The notes under the pieces: generated by a model
Databases searched by the model: none
What the model saw: only the letters and a program-made list of their open reading frames with translations
Told to the model about the DNA's origin: nothing
Shown here: positions 34,603 to 43,099 of the stretch, piece after piece
Position numbering within the stretch: the first letter of the stretch is position 1
Layout: every line of letters starts with the position of its first letter
Program-made: the position numbers and the translations under genes
Assembly (NCBI RefSeq): GCF_001613085.1
Contig: NZ_BDBR01000027.1
Span: 1 to 64,000 of the forward strand
DNA: 64,000 nucleotides
Source of the DNA: Nocardia salmonicida NBRC 13393
GTDB lineage: Bacteria; Actinomycetota; Actinomycetes; Mycobacteriales; Mycobacteriaceae
Direction of reading: 5' to 3'

Positions 34603-35010
34603 TCAGCTGTTCCCGCGCAATTCGTAGTAGGGGTTGAAGATCACTTTGCGGCCGTCGCGGTCGCCGACGCGGCCACGGACCAGAATGCGCCTGCCCGGTT
34701 CGATCCCGGGAATGCGCCTACGCCCGATCCACACCAGGGTGATGGCATCGGTGCCGTCGAAGAACTCGGCCTGCACGGTGGCACCCGCGGCCTTCGGACA
34801 CGCCTCGACACTGCGGAGTCGGCCCAGAATCGTCGCCTCTTCACCACGACAACAGTCCTTGGCCCGCCGGGCACCGGAGGCTTCGACCGTCTCGGCCAAT
34901 TCCTCGGCGTCGAGCTGGTCGATATCTGCGGTGAGACGACGACCGAGTCGACGAAAATATCCCGAGTCCGGACCCGATCCCGACTTGTGTCCGCCCGTGG
35001 ATGACGACAT
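34603..35010 (-). CDS. OB-fold nucleic-acid-binding domain protein
   Basis: 135 residues. An N-terminal helical part (FRRLGRRLTADIDQLDAEEL) is followed by an OB fold (ATILGRLRSVEACPKA, VWIGRRRIPGIEPGRRILVR, VIFNPYYELRG) as in RecG/aspartyl-tRNA-synthetase anticodon domains. It probably binds nucleic acid. First gene of the pair with DUF3159. Equivalent to Rv2694c as I recall. Confidence 0.85.
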   Translation of the reverse strand: MSSSTGGHKSGSGPDSGYFRRLGRRLTADIDQLDAEELAETVEASGARRAKDCCRGEEATILGRLRSVEACPKAAGATVQAEFFDGTDAITLVWIGRRRIPGIEPGRRILVRGRVGDRDGRKVIFNPYYELRGNS

Positions 35011-35084
35011 GTCACGCTTCTCCCGCTAGTTGGCCGTACACCGCCACTGTAGATGGGCAAACGCCCGGCCGCTACGCTCGGTCG

Positions 35085-35903
35085 GTGTTGCGCACCCCAC
35101 CCCAGGTCACCGTGGTCGCCCTGCCGGGGACCGGCTCCGACGCCGATTTCGCGGCCCGCGCGTTCGGGCCTGCCGCCCATGCGCGCGGACTCGCCTTCCA
35201 CGCCGTCGAACCGGACCCGCAGGCCGTGATCGGGAGCTGTACCGCGGCTTTGGACGCTGCCGCGGCGCGCGGTCCGGTCCTGGCCGCTGGCATCTCCCTC
35301 GGCGCCGCGATCGCGCTCGACTGGGCAGCCGAGCACCCGAACGCGGTAGTCGGTGTCATCACAGCATTACCCGCCTGGACGGGTGCCGAAACCGCCACGT
35401 GCCCCGCCGCTTCGAGCGCTTCGGTTACCGCCGAGCAACTGCGAGCCGACGGCCTGGAGGCGGTGATCGAGCGGATGCGGGCGTCGAGTCCGCGATGGTT
35501 GGCCGACGCGTTGACCCAGTCGTGGCGCGGGCAGTGGCCCCATCTGCCCGCCGCGCTGGACGAGGCCGCGGGGTACGCGTGGCCAGCACTGGAGCAGTTG
35601 GCCGCCATTGATGTGCCGGTCGCGGTGGTCGGCGCGACCGACGACCCGGTCCACCCGATCGCGGTCGCGGAAGAATGGGCGGCAGCCTTGCCGTCGTCCC
35701 GACTGCACAGAGTGACGCTCACCGAGCTGGGCGCCGACCCGGCAATACTCGGACATGCCGGATTCGCGCAGTTGAGCACGTTGCTCCCAGCGACGCACAG
35801 GCAACGAAAAGCTTTGCAGGACAACCGATTTCGCGAGTACATGGGTAACTCGCCGGGAACCCCCGACACAAGACCCGCCACCGACCGCCGGCCCGGCAGC
35901 TGA
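35085..35903 (+). CDS. Alpha/beta-hydrolase family protein
   Basis: 272 residues from GTG 35085; TACGCT lies exactly 6 nt upstream, so a leaderless transcript is likely. Nucleophile elbow GISLG (AAGISLGAAIALDWA) intact, oxyanion region VVALPGTGSDADF, acid VVGATDDPVHP and a late His (ILGHAGF). Substrate unknown. It is divergent from the OB-fold gene and equivalent to Rv2695. The far C-terminus (PGTPDTRPATDRRPGS) is disordered. Confidence 0.87.
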   Translation: MLRTPPQVTVVALPGTGSDADFAARAFGPAAHARGLAFHAVEPDPQAVIGSCTAALDAAAARGPVLAAGISLGAAIALDWAAEHPNAVVGVITALPAWTGAETATCPAASSASVTAEQLRADGLEAVIERMRASSPRWLADALTQSWRGQWPHLPAALDEAAGYAWPALEQLAAIDVPVAVVGATDDPVHPIAVAEEWAAALPSSRLHRVTLTELGADPAILGHAGFAQLSTLLPATHRQRKALQDNRFREYMGNSPGTPDTRPATDRRPGS

Positions 35904-35907
35904 CTGA

Positions 35908-35947
35908 TCCGCCTCCCCACGACCGGCAAAAGTCGCGGGGAGGCGGA
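35908..35947. terminator. Bidirectional terminator between hydrolase and DUF3710
   Basis: 11-bp perfect stem TCCGCCTCCCC / GGGGAGGCGGA, with an inner CGAC/GTCG extension and an A-rich loop, directly after the hydrolase stop. It precedes the triple repeat. Confidence 0.75.
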
Positions 35948-35954
35948 CGAGCAC

Positions 35955-36033
35955 CTAGTTCAGGCCCAGTTGCTGCATGGCTAGTTCAGGCCCAGTTGCT
36001 GCATGGCTAGTTCAGGCCCAGTTGCTGCATGGC
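35955..36033. repeat. Three tandem copies of a 26-bp unit at the 3' end of the DUF3710 gene
   Basis: Copies at 35955-35980, 35981-36006 and 36007-36032 are identical, plus one further matching base. The unit covers the last codons (MQQLGLN) and stop of the DUF3710 gene, so each copy carries a TAG in reverse orientation. The 26-bp period is not a multiple of 3. Confidence 0.97.
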
Positions 36034-36912
36034 CGAACCGTCGGCGCCACGACGTGGCTCGTCGGGCAGTTTCGGCGGGAGGGCCGACGGCGGCGGGGCG
36101 GCGGCCGCGGCAGCCTGGGCCTCCAGGGCGTCTTGCTGGGCCTGGATCTGCTGCTGGTGGGCGGCGGCCAGCTGTTCGGCCAGCTCCTGGGGCAGGACCA
36201 CCGGGAGCGGGTCGCGCACGGGGAGCGGTTCGGTGCCGCGGCGGACCACGGCGTCGGCCAGGACCGCGCGGGCGGCGGTGATCAGTGGACTGCGATCGTC
36301 GACGGCGCCCTTGGGACCGGCGGCGACGAGTCGGATCATCCAGCGCGGGCCGTCGACGCCGATGAAGCGCAGGTCGGCGCCCTCGGTGATCGCCTTGACC
36401 TCGCGGCCCCACGGACCCTTCTCGACGGCCACGCTCGCGCCGTCACCGCGCAACGACTCGGCCAGATCCGCGGCGACCGTGCGCCACTGGCCCGCCGACT
36501 TCGGCGCGGCGTAGGCGGCGACCGTGAGCCTGCCGTGCTCGGTGGCCAGGTGCACCGCCTGCGGGGTGCCGTCGGGGCTCATCTCCACCTGCAACTGCCC
36601 GCCCTGGGGCACCGGAATGAGCACCGAGCCGAGGTCGAGGCGCCGCGAGATCGCTTCGTCGGAGACCTCGCTGATGTCGTAGGGGCCCGCGGCGGCATCG
36701 GGGGCGTGGTCGAAATTGCCGTAGATGCGCTCGTCGGTCGGCGCGTCGTCGAAGTCCAGGCGCGCGAAGTCGGGGCGCTGGAACTCGTCGGTGTCGTACT
36801 CGTCGGAGTCAGCGTCCAGGTCGTAGTCCGCCTCGTCGTACTCGACTTCGTCGTATTCGACGTAGTCGGCCTCGTCGTCGCGCGCGCGCTTCTTCTTTCC
36901 GAACAGACCCAT
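36007..36912 (-). CDS. DUF3710 family protein
   Basis: 301 residues from ATG 36912 (MGLFGKKKRARDDEAD); GTG 36915 is an alternative. A very acidic, Tyr/Asp-rich N-terminal ~60 residues is followed by the DUF3710 domain (RRLDLGSVLIPVPQGGQLQV, GVDGPRWMIRLVAAGPKG) and a Pro/Ala/Gln tail. Function unknown. The start overlaps the dut stop (TGATG), so the two are translationally coupled. Its 3' end lies in the tandem triplication. Confidence 0.88.
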   Translation of the reverse strand: MGLFGKKKRARDDEADYVEYDEVEYDEADYDLDADSDEYDTDEFQRPDFARLDFDDAPTDERIYGNFDHAPDAAAGPYDISEVSDEAISRRLDLGSVLIPVPQGGQLQVEMSPDGTPQAVHLATEHGRLTVAAYAAPKSAGQWRTVAADLAESLRGDGASVAVEKGPWGREVKAITEGADLRFIGVDGPRWMIRLVAAGPKGAVDDRSPLITAARAVLADAVVRRGTEPLPVRDPLPVVLPQELAEQLAAAHQQQIQAQQDALEAQAAAAAAPPPSALPPKLPDEPRRGADGSAMQQLGLN

Positions 36913-37382
36913 CACGCCTCCTTGTCGGCCAGGCTGGCATGCCCGCCGCTCGACCCGTATCCGCCGGTGCCACGGGCGGTGTCGTCGAGATCGTCGACCT
37001 CGGCGAAATCGACCAACTCGACCCGTTGCACCAGCAACTGCGCGATGCGGTCACCGCGACGCAGCTCGATGGCGGTGCGCGGGTCGTGATTGATCAGGCA
37101 CACCTTGATCTCACCGCGGTAGCCCGCGTCGACCGTGCCGGGCGTGTTGACCACCGACAGACCGGCCTTCGCAGCCAAGCCCGAACGAGGGTGGATCAAG
37201 CCGACGGTGCCCACCGGCAACGCGATCGCGATCCCGGTGCCGACCAGCACCCGCTCGCCCGGTTCGATGATCACATCCTCGGTGGTACAGAGGTCGACGC
37301 CCGCGTCACCCGGATGGGCACGCGTCGGCACAGGGATGCCGGGATCGAGCCGCCGCAGCGGAATCGGTGCAAGTGCGTTCAC
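36912..37382 (-). CDS. dut: dUTP diphosphatase
   Basis: 156 residues from GTG 37382 (MNALAPIPLRRLDPGIPVPT), near the usual 154. The five dUTPase motifs are visible: DAGVDL, RSGLA in HPRSGLAAKAGLS, GTVDAGYRGE, RRGDRIAQLLVQ, and the C-terminal GTGGYGSSGGH closing arm. It cuts dUTP to dUMP and PPi as a trimer. TAGTCT lies 8 nt before the GTG. A longer in-frame extension upstream is antisense to the DUF3093 gene and is rejected. Confidence 0.95.
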   Translation of the reverse strand: MNALAPIPLRRLDPGIPVPTRAHPGDAGVDLCTTEDVIIEPGERVLVGTGIAIALPVGTVGLIHPRSGLAAKAGLSVVNTPGTVDAGYRGEIKVCLINHDPRTAIELRRGDRIAQLLVQRVELVDFAEVDDLDDTARGTGGYGSSGGHASLADKEA

Positions 37383-37454
37383 ATCGGTCGAGACTACGCG
37401 GTCGAGGCCGGACCTTCTCGTCGCAGCCCTGGTGCGGTGACCTAGTGTTGAGGG

Positions 37455-37991
37455 GTGCCCGACCAGCCCCATTCCCCGACGACCGCGACCACAGACGCCG
37501 ACCACCGCGCGCCGAGCGCGCAGGGTCCGTCGCCCTACTCCGAGCGCCTGTGGGTGCCGCTGTGGTGGTGGCCGGTCGGCTTCGCGATCGCGGGCCTGCT
37601 CGCGGCCGAGATCCATATGGGCGCGCCGGGGCTGCGGGCCTGGCTGCCGTATGTGCTGCTGGCGCCGGTCCCGGTCTGGATTCTGTTGTGGATGAGCAGG
37701 CATCGCCTGGATGTCACCGTGGCCGGCGATGGTACGGCGGAATTGCGCGTCGACCGGGCCCACCTACCGGTGAGCTTCGTCGCGCGTGGCGCGGCCGTCG
37801 CGTCGACGGCCAAGAGTGCGGCGCTGGGCCGACAACTCGACCCCGCCGCCTATGTGCAGCACCGGGCCTGGATCGGCCCGATGGCATTGCTGGTGCTGAA
37901 CGACCCGGACGACCCGACGCCGTACTGGTTGGTCAGTACGCGGAGGCCGGACCGGGTCTTGACCGCGCTCGGACTCCCGAGCGCGGGCTGA
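37455..37991 (+). CDS. DUF3093 membrane protein
   Basis: 178 residues, two membrane segments in the first half (LWVPLWWWPVGFAIAGLLAA and WLPYVLLAPVPVWILLWM), then a soluble domain ending in PYWLVSTRRPDRVLTALGLP. Family DUF3093, function unknown, Rv2698 position. GTG start 37455 with TAGTGT exactly 6 nt upstream (leaderless). It is divergent from dut. Confidence 0.87.
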   Translation: MPDQPHSPTTATTDADHRAPSAQGPSPYSERLWVPLWWWPVGFAIAGLLAAEIHMGAPGLRAWLPYVLLAPVPVWILLWMSRHRLDVTVAGDGTAELRVDRAHLPVSFVARGAAVASTAKSAALGRQLDPAAYVQHRAWIGPMALLVLNDPDDPTPYWLVSTRRPDRVLTALGLPSAG

Positions 37992-38075
37992 CCCTTCCTC
38001 GCTGATCCCCTCTGGATCAGTAGTACGCAGTCCGTGCGGATCGACTGTCCACACGGTGATGCGTACTGCCTGCTT

Positions 38076-38378
38076 CTAGAGCGCGCAGTCCATGCAGATG
38101 AGCTGTCCACCCTTCTCCGTGGCCAGTCGGCTGCGGTGATGCACGAGAAAACAGCTCGAGCAGGTGAACTCGTCCGCCTGCTTCGGGACCACCCGAACGC
38201 TGAGTACCTCGTCGGACAAGTCCGCGCCGGGAAGCTCGAACGATTCCGCTGTATCGGATTCGTCGATGTCCACGACGGCGGACTGCGCCTCGTTGCGGCG
38301 GGCCTTCAGCTCCTCGAGCGAATCCTCCGACACCTCGTCGGATTCGGTGCGCCGCGGTGCGTCATAGTCGGTTGCCAT
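38076..38378 (-). CDS. DUF4193 zinc-ribbon protein
   Basis: 100 residues. Acidic N-terminal half (SDEVSEDSLEELKARR), then a putative zinc ribbon CSSCFLVHHRSRL ... CMDC. DUF4193 family of actinobacteria, Rv2699c position. ATG 38378 preceded by GAGGGGAAG. Possibly a transcription-associated small zinc protein, but unproven. Confidence 0.88.
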   Translation of the reverse strand: MATDYDAPRRTESDEVSEDSLEELKARRNEAQSAVVDIDESDTAESFELPGADLSDEVLSVRVVPKQADEFTCSSCFLVHHRSRLATEKGGQLICMDCAL

Positions 38379-38753
38379 GTCGTCTTCCCCTCAGTCCTTA
38401 CTCCGTATATCCCGGATCAGTCGATTGCCGTAACCCCGCAGGGGTCCGGCGTTCGTACCGCCCCGCCGGTGGTACACCTCACACGTGCACCGGTCGTCTA
38501 TCAGGTTCGACCAGCTAGCGATCTACTCCGACAGCGTTCGGTAAACGCAGGACATGCCCTTGTTGTTCCCGCGACCGACCACCGTTTCACCGGTAAATAT
38601 TCGATCTGGGCGGGCAGACAATAGCGGACCAATGGGCGAAAGTCGCAATCAAACCCCCGCCGAGCCGAAACCGACGACGAATCGTCACCTGCTGGGAAAC
38701 TCGCCGAGACCTCCCCGACTCGCGCACCGCCGCGGGACTCGTAGAGTGAGCGC
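38379..38753. other. Divergent intergenic region, DUF4193/cei
   Basis: 375 bp without a supported gene. It holds the DUF4193 leader with its SD-like GAGGGG, and at its far end the cei -10 TAGAGT (38742-38747). No convincing hairpin terminator, riboswitch or long repeat was seen. Confidence 0.6.
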
Positions 38754-39437
38754 GTGGTTTCACTGATCACCGAAGGCAGCGCGACTGATCGCGACGGCAA
38801 ACCCTTTCCGCGGCGGCGGCCCGAGCTCTGGCTCGCGCTCGTCCTCGTGCTGGCTCTGGTGAGCCTGTTCGTCTGGATTACGGCGTTCCGTACCCGTGAC
38901 GACAGCAACGAACCGATGGCGTGCAACGCGCCGAGCACGCCGACCGCCACCAACGCCCCGCAGCCCGCGGCACTGGGCTCACGCGTGGGCCCGACACGGC
39001 TGGAGGCGGTCGATCCGGCGGCGCTGTCGGAGTCGAAGGTGCGGGTGTTCAACGCCAACGGCAAGAGCGGACAGGCCGGTCACATCGCCTCCGCTCTCGG
39101 CGACCTCGGGTTCGCCGGCGCGCCGGGGACACAGGTCGGTAACGATCCGGTCTATGTCAGCGGGGACCTCACCTGCACCGGGCAGATCCGGTTCGGCGTG
39201 AACGGCCGACCGGCTGCCGCCTCGGTGCAGCTCGTCGCTCCCTGCGCCGAGCTGATCGAGGACCCGCGCACCGACGACACCGTCGATCTGGTCCTCGGCC
39301 AGGCGTTCGGCGAATCGCTTCGCCCCGGCGCCGACGCCGAGGCCGTGCTCCGTTCGCTGAAGAACCTCGCCCCCGGCGCGAGCTCGTCCTCGATCGACCC
39401 CGACCTCCTCGACGCGGCGCGCGACGTCAAGTGCTGA
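38754..39437 (+). CDS. cei: Envelope integrity protein Cei (LytR C-terminal domain)
   Basis: 227 residues. One membrane anchor at ~23-43 (LWLALVLVLALVSLFVWITA) places the rest outside. The extracellular domain is LytR_C: SKVRVFNANGKSGQAGHIAS, then LVLGQAFGESLRPGADAEAV. In mycobacteria Rv2700 (Cei) is needed for cell-envelope integrity and virulence. GTG start with TAGAGT exactly 6 nt upstream (leaderless). Confidence 0.9.
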   Translation: MVSLITEGSATDRDGKPFPRRRPELWLALVLVLALVSLFVWITAFRTRDDSNEPMACNAPSTPTATNAPQPAALGSRVGPTRLEAVDPAALSESKVRVFNANGKSGQAGHIASALGDLGFAGAPGTQVGNDPVYVSGDLTCTGQIRFGVNGRPAAASVQLVAPCAELIEDPRTDDTVDLVLGQAFGESLRPGADAEAVLRSLKNLAPGASSSSIDPDLLDAARDVKC

Positions 39438-39467
39438 GCTGATTCCTCGGCGGCCCCGCCGTTGACG

Positions 39468-40367
39468 TCAGTCCGGCAGGGCGGTCGGGGCGCCGACGCG
39501 GTCGAGCAGGTCGTCGAGGTCCTTCGCGATGCCGGGGGCGGCCACGACCGTCAGTTCGCCCGCGGCACCGCCGACGGTGACCGGGGGGACATGGACGACC
39601 GCGCCCGCTTCGGCGGCGATGAGGGCGCCCGCGGCCCAGTCCCAGGCATTGAGGCCGTGCTCGTAGTAGGCCTCGAGCCGGCCCGCGGCGACATGGCACA
39701 GATCCATGGCGGCGGCGCCGAGGCGGCGGATGTCGCGAATCTGCGGCAGGATCTCGGTGAGCAGCTGCGCCTGACGGGCACGGCGCGCGCTGCCGTAGGC
39801 GAAACCGGTGGCTACAAGGGCCACCGAGAGCGAATCCTCGCTACTGCAGCGCAGTGGCACCCGGGTGCCGTCCGGGCGCACAGCGTGCGATCCAGCGCCC
39901 AGTGCGGCGCTGTAGGTGGTCGCGGCGGCCACGTCGACCACGGCGCCTGCCACGGGCTTGCCATCGACCACCGCACCCACCGACACGGCGTAGCCGGGCA
40001 GCCCGTAGAGGAAGTTCACGGTGCCGTCGATCGGGTCGACGACCCAGGTGACAGTGCCCGGCGCGGTGGCGCCGACATCGCCGCCGCCCTCCTCCCCCAG
40101 AATCGCGTCGTCGGGCCTGCGCTCGGCGAGCAGCCCACGGATCAGCTGTTCGGATTCGGTGTCGACGATGGTGACCGGATCGGTGACGTGACCCTTGGTT
40201 GCCACCGCTCCGGCCACGGGTCCACCGTCGGCGAACACCTCGGGCCTGCGGGCACGCACATGCGCGGCGGCCGCTTCGGCCAGCTCGACGGCGAGGCGGC
40301 GCAACGGCTCGTAATCGGTGGATGTGATGGGGGCGGTTGGGGTCTCGGGCTCGGTGTATTCGGGCAC
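39468..40367 (-). CDS. suhB: Inositol monophosphatase family protein SuhB
   Basis: 299 residues. Lithium-sensitive metal-binding motifs: ILGEEGGG, WVVDPIDGTVNFLYGLPGYA, and the late AWDWAAGALIAAEAGAVV. It removes phosphate from inositol-1-phosphate, feeding phosphatidylinositol and mycothiol synthesis; other sugar phosphates are possible. GTG 40367, with a weak TGCGAT 6 nt upstream. It converges with cei (30 bp apart). Confidence 0.93.
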   Translation of the reverse strand: MPEYTEPETPTAPITSTDYEPLRRLAVELAEAAAAHVRARRPEVFADGGPVAGAVATKGHVTDPVTIVDTESEQLIRGLLAERRPDDAILGEEGGGDVGATAPGTVTWVVDPIDGTVNFLYGLPGYAVSVGAVVDGKPVAGAVVDVAAATTYSAALGAGSHAVRPDGTRVPLRCSSEDSLSVALVATGFAYGSARRARQAQLLTEILPQIRDIRRLGAAAMDLCHVAAGRLEAYYEHGLNAWDWAAGALIAAEAGAVVHVPPVTVGGAAGELTVVAAPGIAKDLDDLLDRVGAPTALPD

Positions 40368-40475
40368 CGCTCCATCGCATCACATGTCGTGGCGTCTCGC
40401 GCGAGGGGTGACTACCGCTACTCTGCTTGCTGGTGTCTGTCAGGCACATCGACCGCGTCAGCAAGGGGTTGAACC

Positions 40476-41234
40476 ATGTCCACTCGGGGGCACGCATTCG
40501 GGATCGATATCGGCGGTAGCGGGGTGAAGGGCGCCGAGGTCGATCTGGCCACCGGTCTGCTCGCCCATGACCGCATCAAGATCGCGACACCGCAGCCGTC
40601 AACGCCCGCGGCCGTCGCCGCGGCGGTCGCCGAACTGGTGGCCCAGGCAGGGTGGGAGGGTCCGGTCGGCATCACCATGCCGTGCGTGGTACTCGACGGC
40701 CACGCCAGAACCGCGGCCAACATCGACCAGGCCTGGATCGGCACCGACGCCCACGCGCTGTTCGCCGAGGCACTGGGTGGGCGAACCGTCACCGTGCTCA
40801 ACGACGCCGACGCCGCCGGCCTGGCCGAGGACTCCTACGGCACCGCGCGCGACCTCGACGGCCTGACCCTGCTGCTCACCTTCGGCACCGGTATCGGCTC
40901 CGCGCTGCTCTACAACGGCGTGCTGGTCCCCAACTCCGAACTCGGCCATCTCAAGATCGAGGGCGTCGACGCCGAGGATCTGGCCGCGGCCTCGGTCAAG
41001 GACAACGAGAACCTCACCTACCCCGAGTGGGCGCAGCGGGTGAGTCGCGTGTTGCGCCACATCGAGGATCTGTTCTGGCCGAAGGTGATCGTGGCGGGCG
41101 GCGGCATCAGCCGTGATCACGAGCAGTGGATCCCCTTGCTCACCAACCGAACTCCCGTGATTCCGGCCGTATTGAAGAACACCGCGGGTATCGTCGGCGC
41201 GGCGATGGCCATCGATGCGGGCATCGCGCCGTAG
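40476..41234 (+). CDS. ppgK: Polyphosphate glucokinase
   Basis: 252 residues of the ROK family. FGIDIGGSGVKGAEVDL is the phosphate-binding region, TFGTGIGSALLYNG and ELGHLKIEG the characteristic polyphosphate glucokinase motifs. It phosphorylates glucose with polyphosphate or ATP. ATG with AGGGG 8 nt upstream. Located before sigA, as in mycobacteria. Confidence 0.95.
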   Translation: MSTRGHAFGIDIGGSGVKGAEVDLATGLLAHDRIKIATPQPSTPAAVAAAVAELVAQAGWEGPVGITMPCVVLDGHARTAANIDQAWIGTDAHALFAEALGGRTVTVLNDADAAGLAEDSYGTARDLDGLTLLLTFGTGIGSALLYNGVLVPNSELGHLKIEGVDAEDLAAASVKDNENLTYPEWAQRVSRVLRHIEDLFWPKVIVAGGGISRDHEQWIPLLTNRTPVIPAVLKNTAGIVGAAMAIDAGIAP

Positions 41235-41298
41235 CCCGGCGCGGCCTGCGACGCAACGCCTGGATGGCATCGTGCCATGAGTACCCTGGTTGGATCGT

Positions 41299-41304
41299 TA
41301 CAAT
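41299..41304 (+). promoter_or_regulatory. Probable sigA -10 element
   Basis: TACAAT within GTTACAATGG, 177 nt upstream of the sigA GTG. It is the best -10 hexamer in the gap after ppgK; no clear -35 was seen. It would leave a long leader of about 170 nt. Confidence 0.4.
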
Positions 41305-41480
41305 GGAACACGTCCGGCGGTGAGCCGGTGAAACCTTCCGGCCGCGGCCGGTCGCGAGAAGGTCGGTGAACGAGCGCCGACTTCACCCGGCCGACGCATC
41401 GCCGGTGCAACCCGACCGACCGCTCCGCCGGAAAACCACTCTGGCGTGACGCCGCACGAGACCGTCACGAAAGGGCGTAC

Positions 41481-42854
41481 GTGGTAGCCACGAATACCCG
41501 TCAGACCGCCGACTCGGCCTCCGACGCCGATGCCGACGACGCCGTAACCCCGGCCAAGAAAGCGCCGGCCAAAAAGGCCGCCGCCAAAAAGGCGCCGGCC
41601 AAGAAGGCCGTAGCCAAGAAGGCGCCGGCGAAGAAGGCTGCCGCCAAGAAGGCTCCGGCCAAGAAAACCGCCGCGAAGAAGGCGACCTCGGGCGAGGGCG
41701 GTGAAGAGCAGCTCGACGACGAGTCGGTCGAGGTCGACGATCTCGGTGATCTCGAAGTCGCCGAGGACGAACTCGTCGGCGAGGAGGTCGTCGTCGAAGA
41801 CGTCGCCGAGGACACCGCCGAAGTCGCCGAGACCGCGGAGCCGTCCGAGAAGGACAAGGCTTCCGGCGATTTCGTCTGGGACGAGGAGGAGTCCGAAGCG
41901 CTGCGTCAAGCACGCAAGGACGCCGAACTCACCGCCTCCGCCGACTCGGTACGCGCCTACCTCAAGCAGATCGGCAAGGTCGCGCTGCTCAACGCGGAAG
42001 AGGAGGTCGAACTCGCCAAGCGGATCGAGGCCGGCCTGTTCGCCGCGGAGAAGATGCGCGAGTTCGCCGAGGCGGGCGAGAAGCTCTCGGTGACGACGCG
42101 CCGCGACTTCAACTGGATCGTGCGCGACGGCAACCGAGCGAAGAACCATCTACTCGAGGCCAACCTGCGGCTGGTCGTCTCGCTGGCCAAGCGCTACACC
42201 GGCCGCGGCATGGCGTTCCTGGATCTCATCCAGGAAGGCAACCTGGGTCTGATCCGTGCGGTCGAGAAGTTCGACTACACCAAGGGTTACAAGTTCTCGA
42301 CCTACGCGACGTGGTGGATCCGTCAGGCCATCACCCGCGCCATGGCCGATCAGGCCCGCACCATCCGCATTCCGGTGCACATGGTCGAAGTGATCAACAA
42401 GCTCGGCCGCATCCAGCGCGAGCTGCTCCAGGACCTGGGCCGTGAGCCCACGCCGGAGGAGCTCGCCAAGGAAATGGACATCACGCCGGAGAAGGTGCTG
42501 GAGATCCAGCAGTACGCGCGTGAACCGATCTCGCTCGACCAGACCATCGGCGACGAGGGCGACAGCCAGCTCGGTGACTTCATCGAGGACTCCGAGGCGG
42601 TCGTCGCGGTCGACGCGGTGAGCTTCACCCTGCTGCAGGATCAGCTGCAGTCGGTGCTGGAGACGCTGTCCGAGCGCGAGGCGGGCGTGGTGCGGTTGCG
42701 CTTCGGCCTCACCGACGGTCAGCCGCGCACCCTCGACGAGATCGGTCAGGTCTACGGCGTCACGCGTGAGCGCATCCGCCAGATCGAATCGAAGACGATG
42801 AGCAAGCTGCGCCACCCGAGCCGTTCGCAGGTTCTGCGCGACTACCTCGACTAG
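41481..42854 (+). CDS. sigA: Principal RNA polymerase sigma factor SigA (HrdB)
   Basis: 457 residues. The N-terminal ~150 are disordered: ten or so AKKAPAKKA-like lysine/alanine repeats at residues ~22-70, then an acidic stretch (EVEVDDLGDLEVAEDE type). Region 1.2 is at ~155-190 (SVRAYLKQIGKVALLNAEEE), region 2 has DLIQEGNLGLIRAVEKFDYT and YATWWIRQAITRAMADQ, and region 4.2 has TLDEIGQVYGVTRERIRQIE. It is the housekeeping sigma factor. GTG at 41481 with GAAAGGG 5-12 nt upstream; ppgK precedes it. Confidence 0.97.
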   Translation: MVATNTRQTADSASDADADDAVTPAKKAPAKKAAAKKAPAKKAVAKKAPAKKAAAKKAPAKKTAAKKATSGEGGEEQLDDESVEVDDLGDLEVAEDELVGEEVVVEDVAEDTAEVAETAEPSEKDKASGDFVWDEEESEALRQARKDAELTASADSVRAYLKQIGKVALLNAEEEVELAKRIEAGLFAAEKMREFAEAGEKLSVTTRRDFNWIVRDGNRAKNHLLEANLRLVVSLAKRYTGRGMAFLDLIQEGNLGLIRAVEKFDYTKGYKFSTYATWWIRQAITRAMADQARTIRIPVHMVEVINKLGRIQRELLQDLGREPTPEELAKEMDITPEKVLEIQQYAREPISLDQTIGDEGDSQLGDFIEDSEAVVAVDAVSFTLLQDQLQSVLETLSEREAGVVRLRFGLTDGQPRTLDEIGQVYGVTRERIRQIESKTMSKLRHPSRSQVLRDYLD

Positions 42855-42861
42855 CAGTTCT

Positions 42862-42910
42862 ACGAAGAAAGGCCCGCACCACCGATTCGGTGGTGCGGGC
42901 CTTTCTTCGT
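42862..42910 (+). terminator. Very strong terminator after sigA
   Basis: Perfect 23-bp stem (ACGAAGAAAGGCCCGCACC...) with a 3-nt loop ATT, beginning 8 bp after the stop. The 3' arm ends CCTTTCTTCGT, giving a pyrimidine-rich tail. Confidence 0.9.
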
Positions 42911-43099
42911 TTCAGTAACTACATTCCCAGCGGTCTGTTTTATCCAGAAGACCGACCGGTTAATCGTTTCGTGATCAACCCCACACTGATGGATTGCACT
43001 GCGGAGGACACGAATTGGCGATCTTCACCGTATGGTCACACTCAGCTTTTCGTTCTACCGCCTCAAGTCTGCGGTATCGGCATTGAGGGTTTTTCGCGC

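Noticed and set aside
41545..41690. Repeat array in the sigA 5' region as a CRISPR or satellite
   Set aside because: It is coding sequence for imperfect AKKA repeats in frame with SigA.
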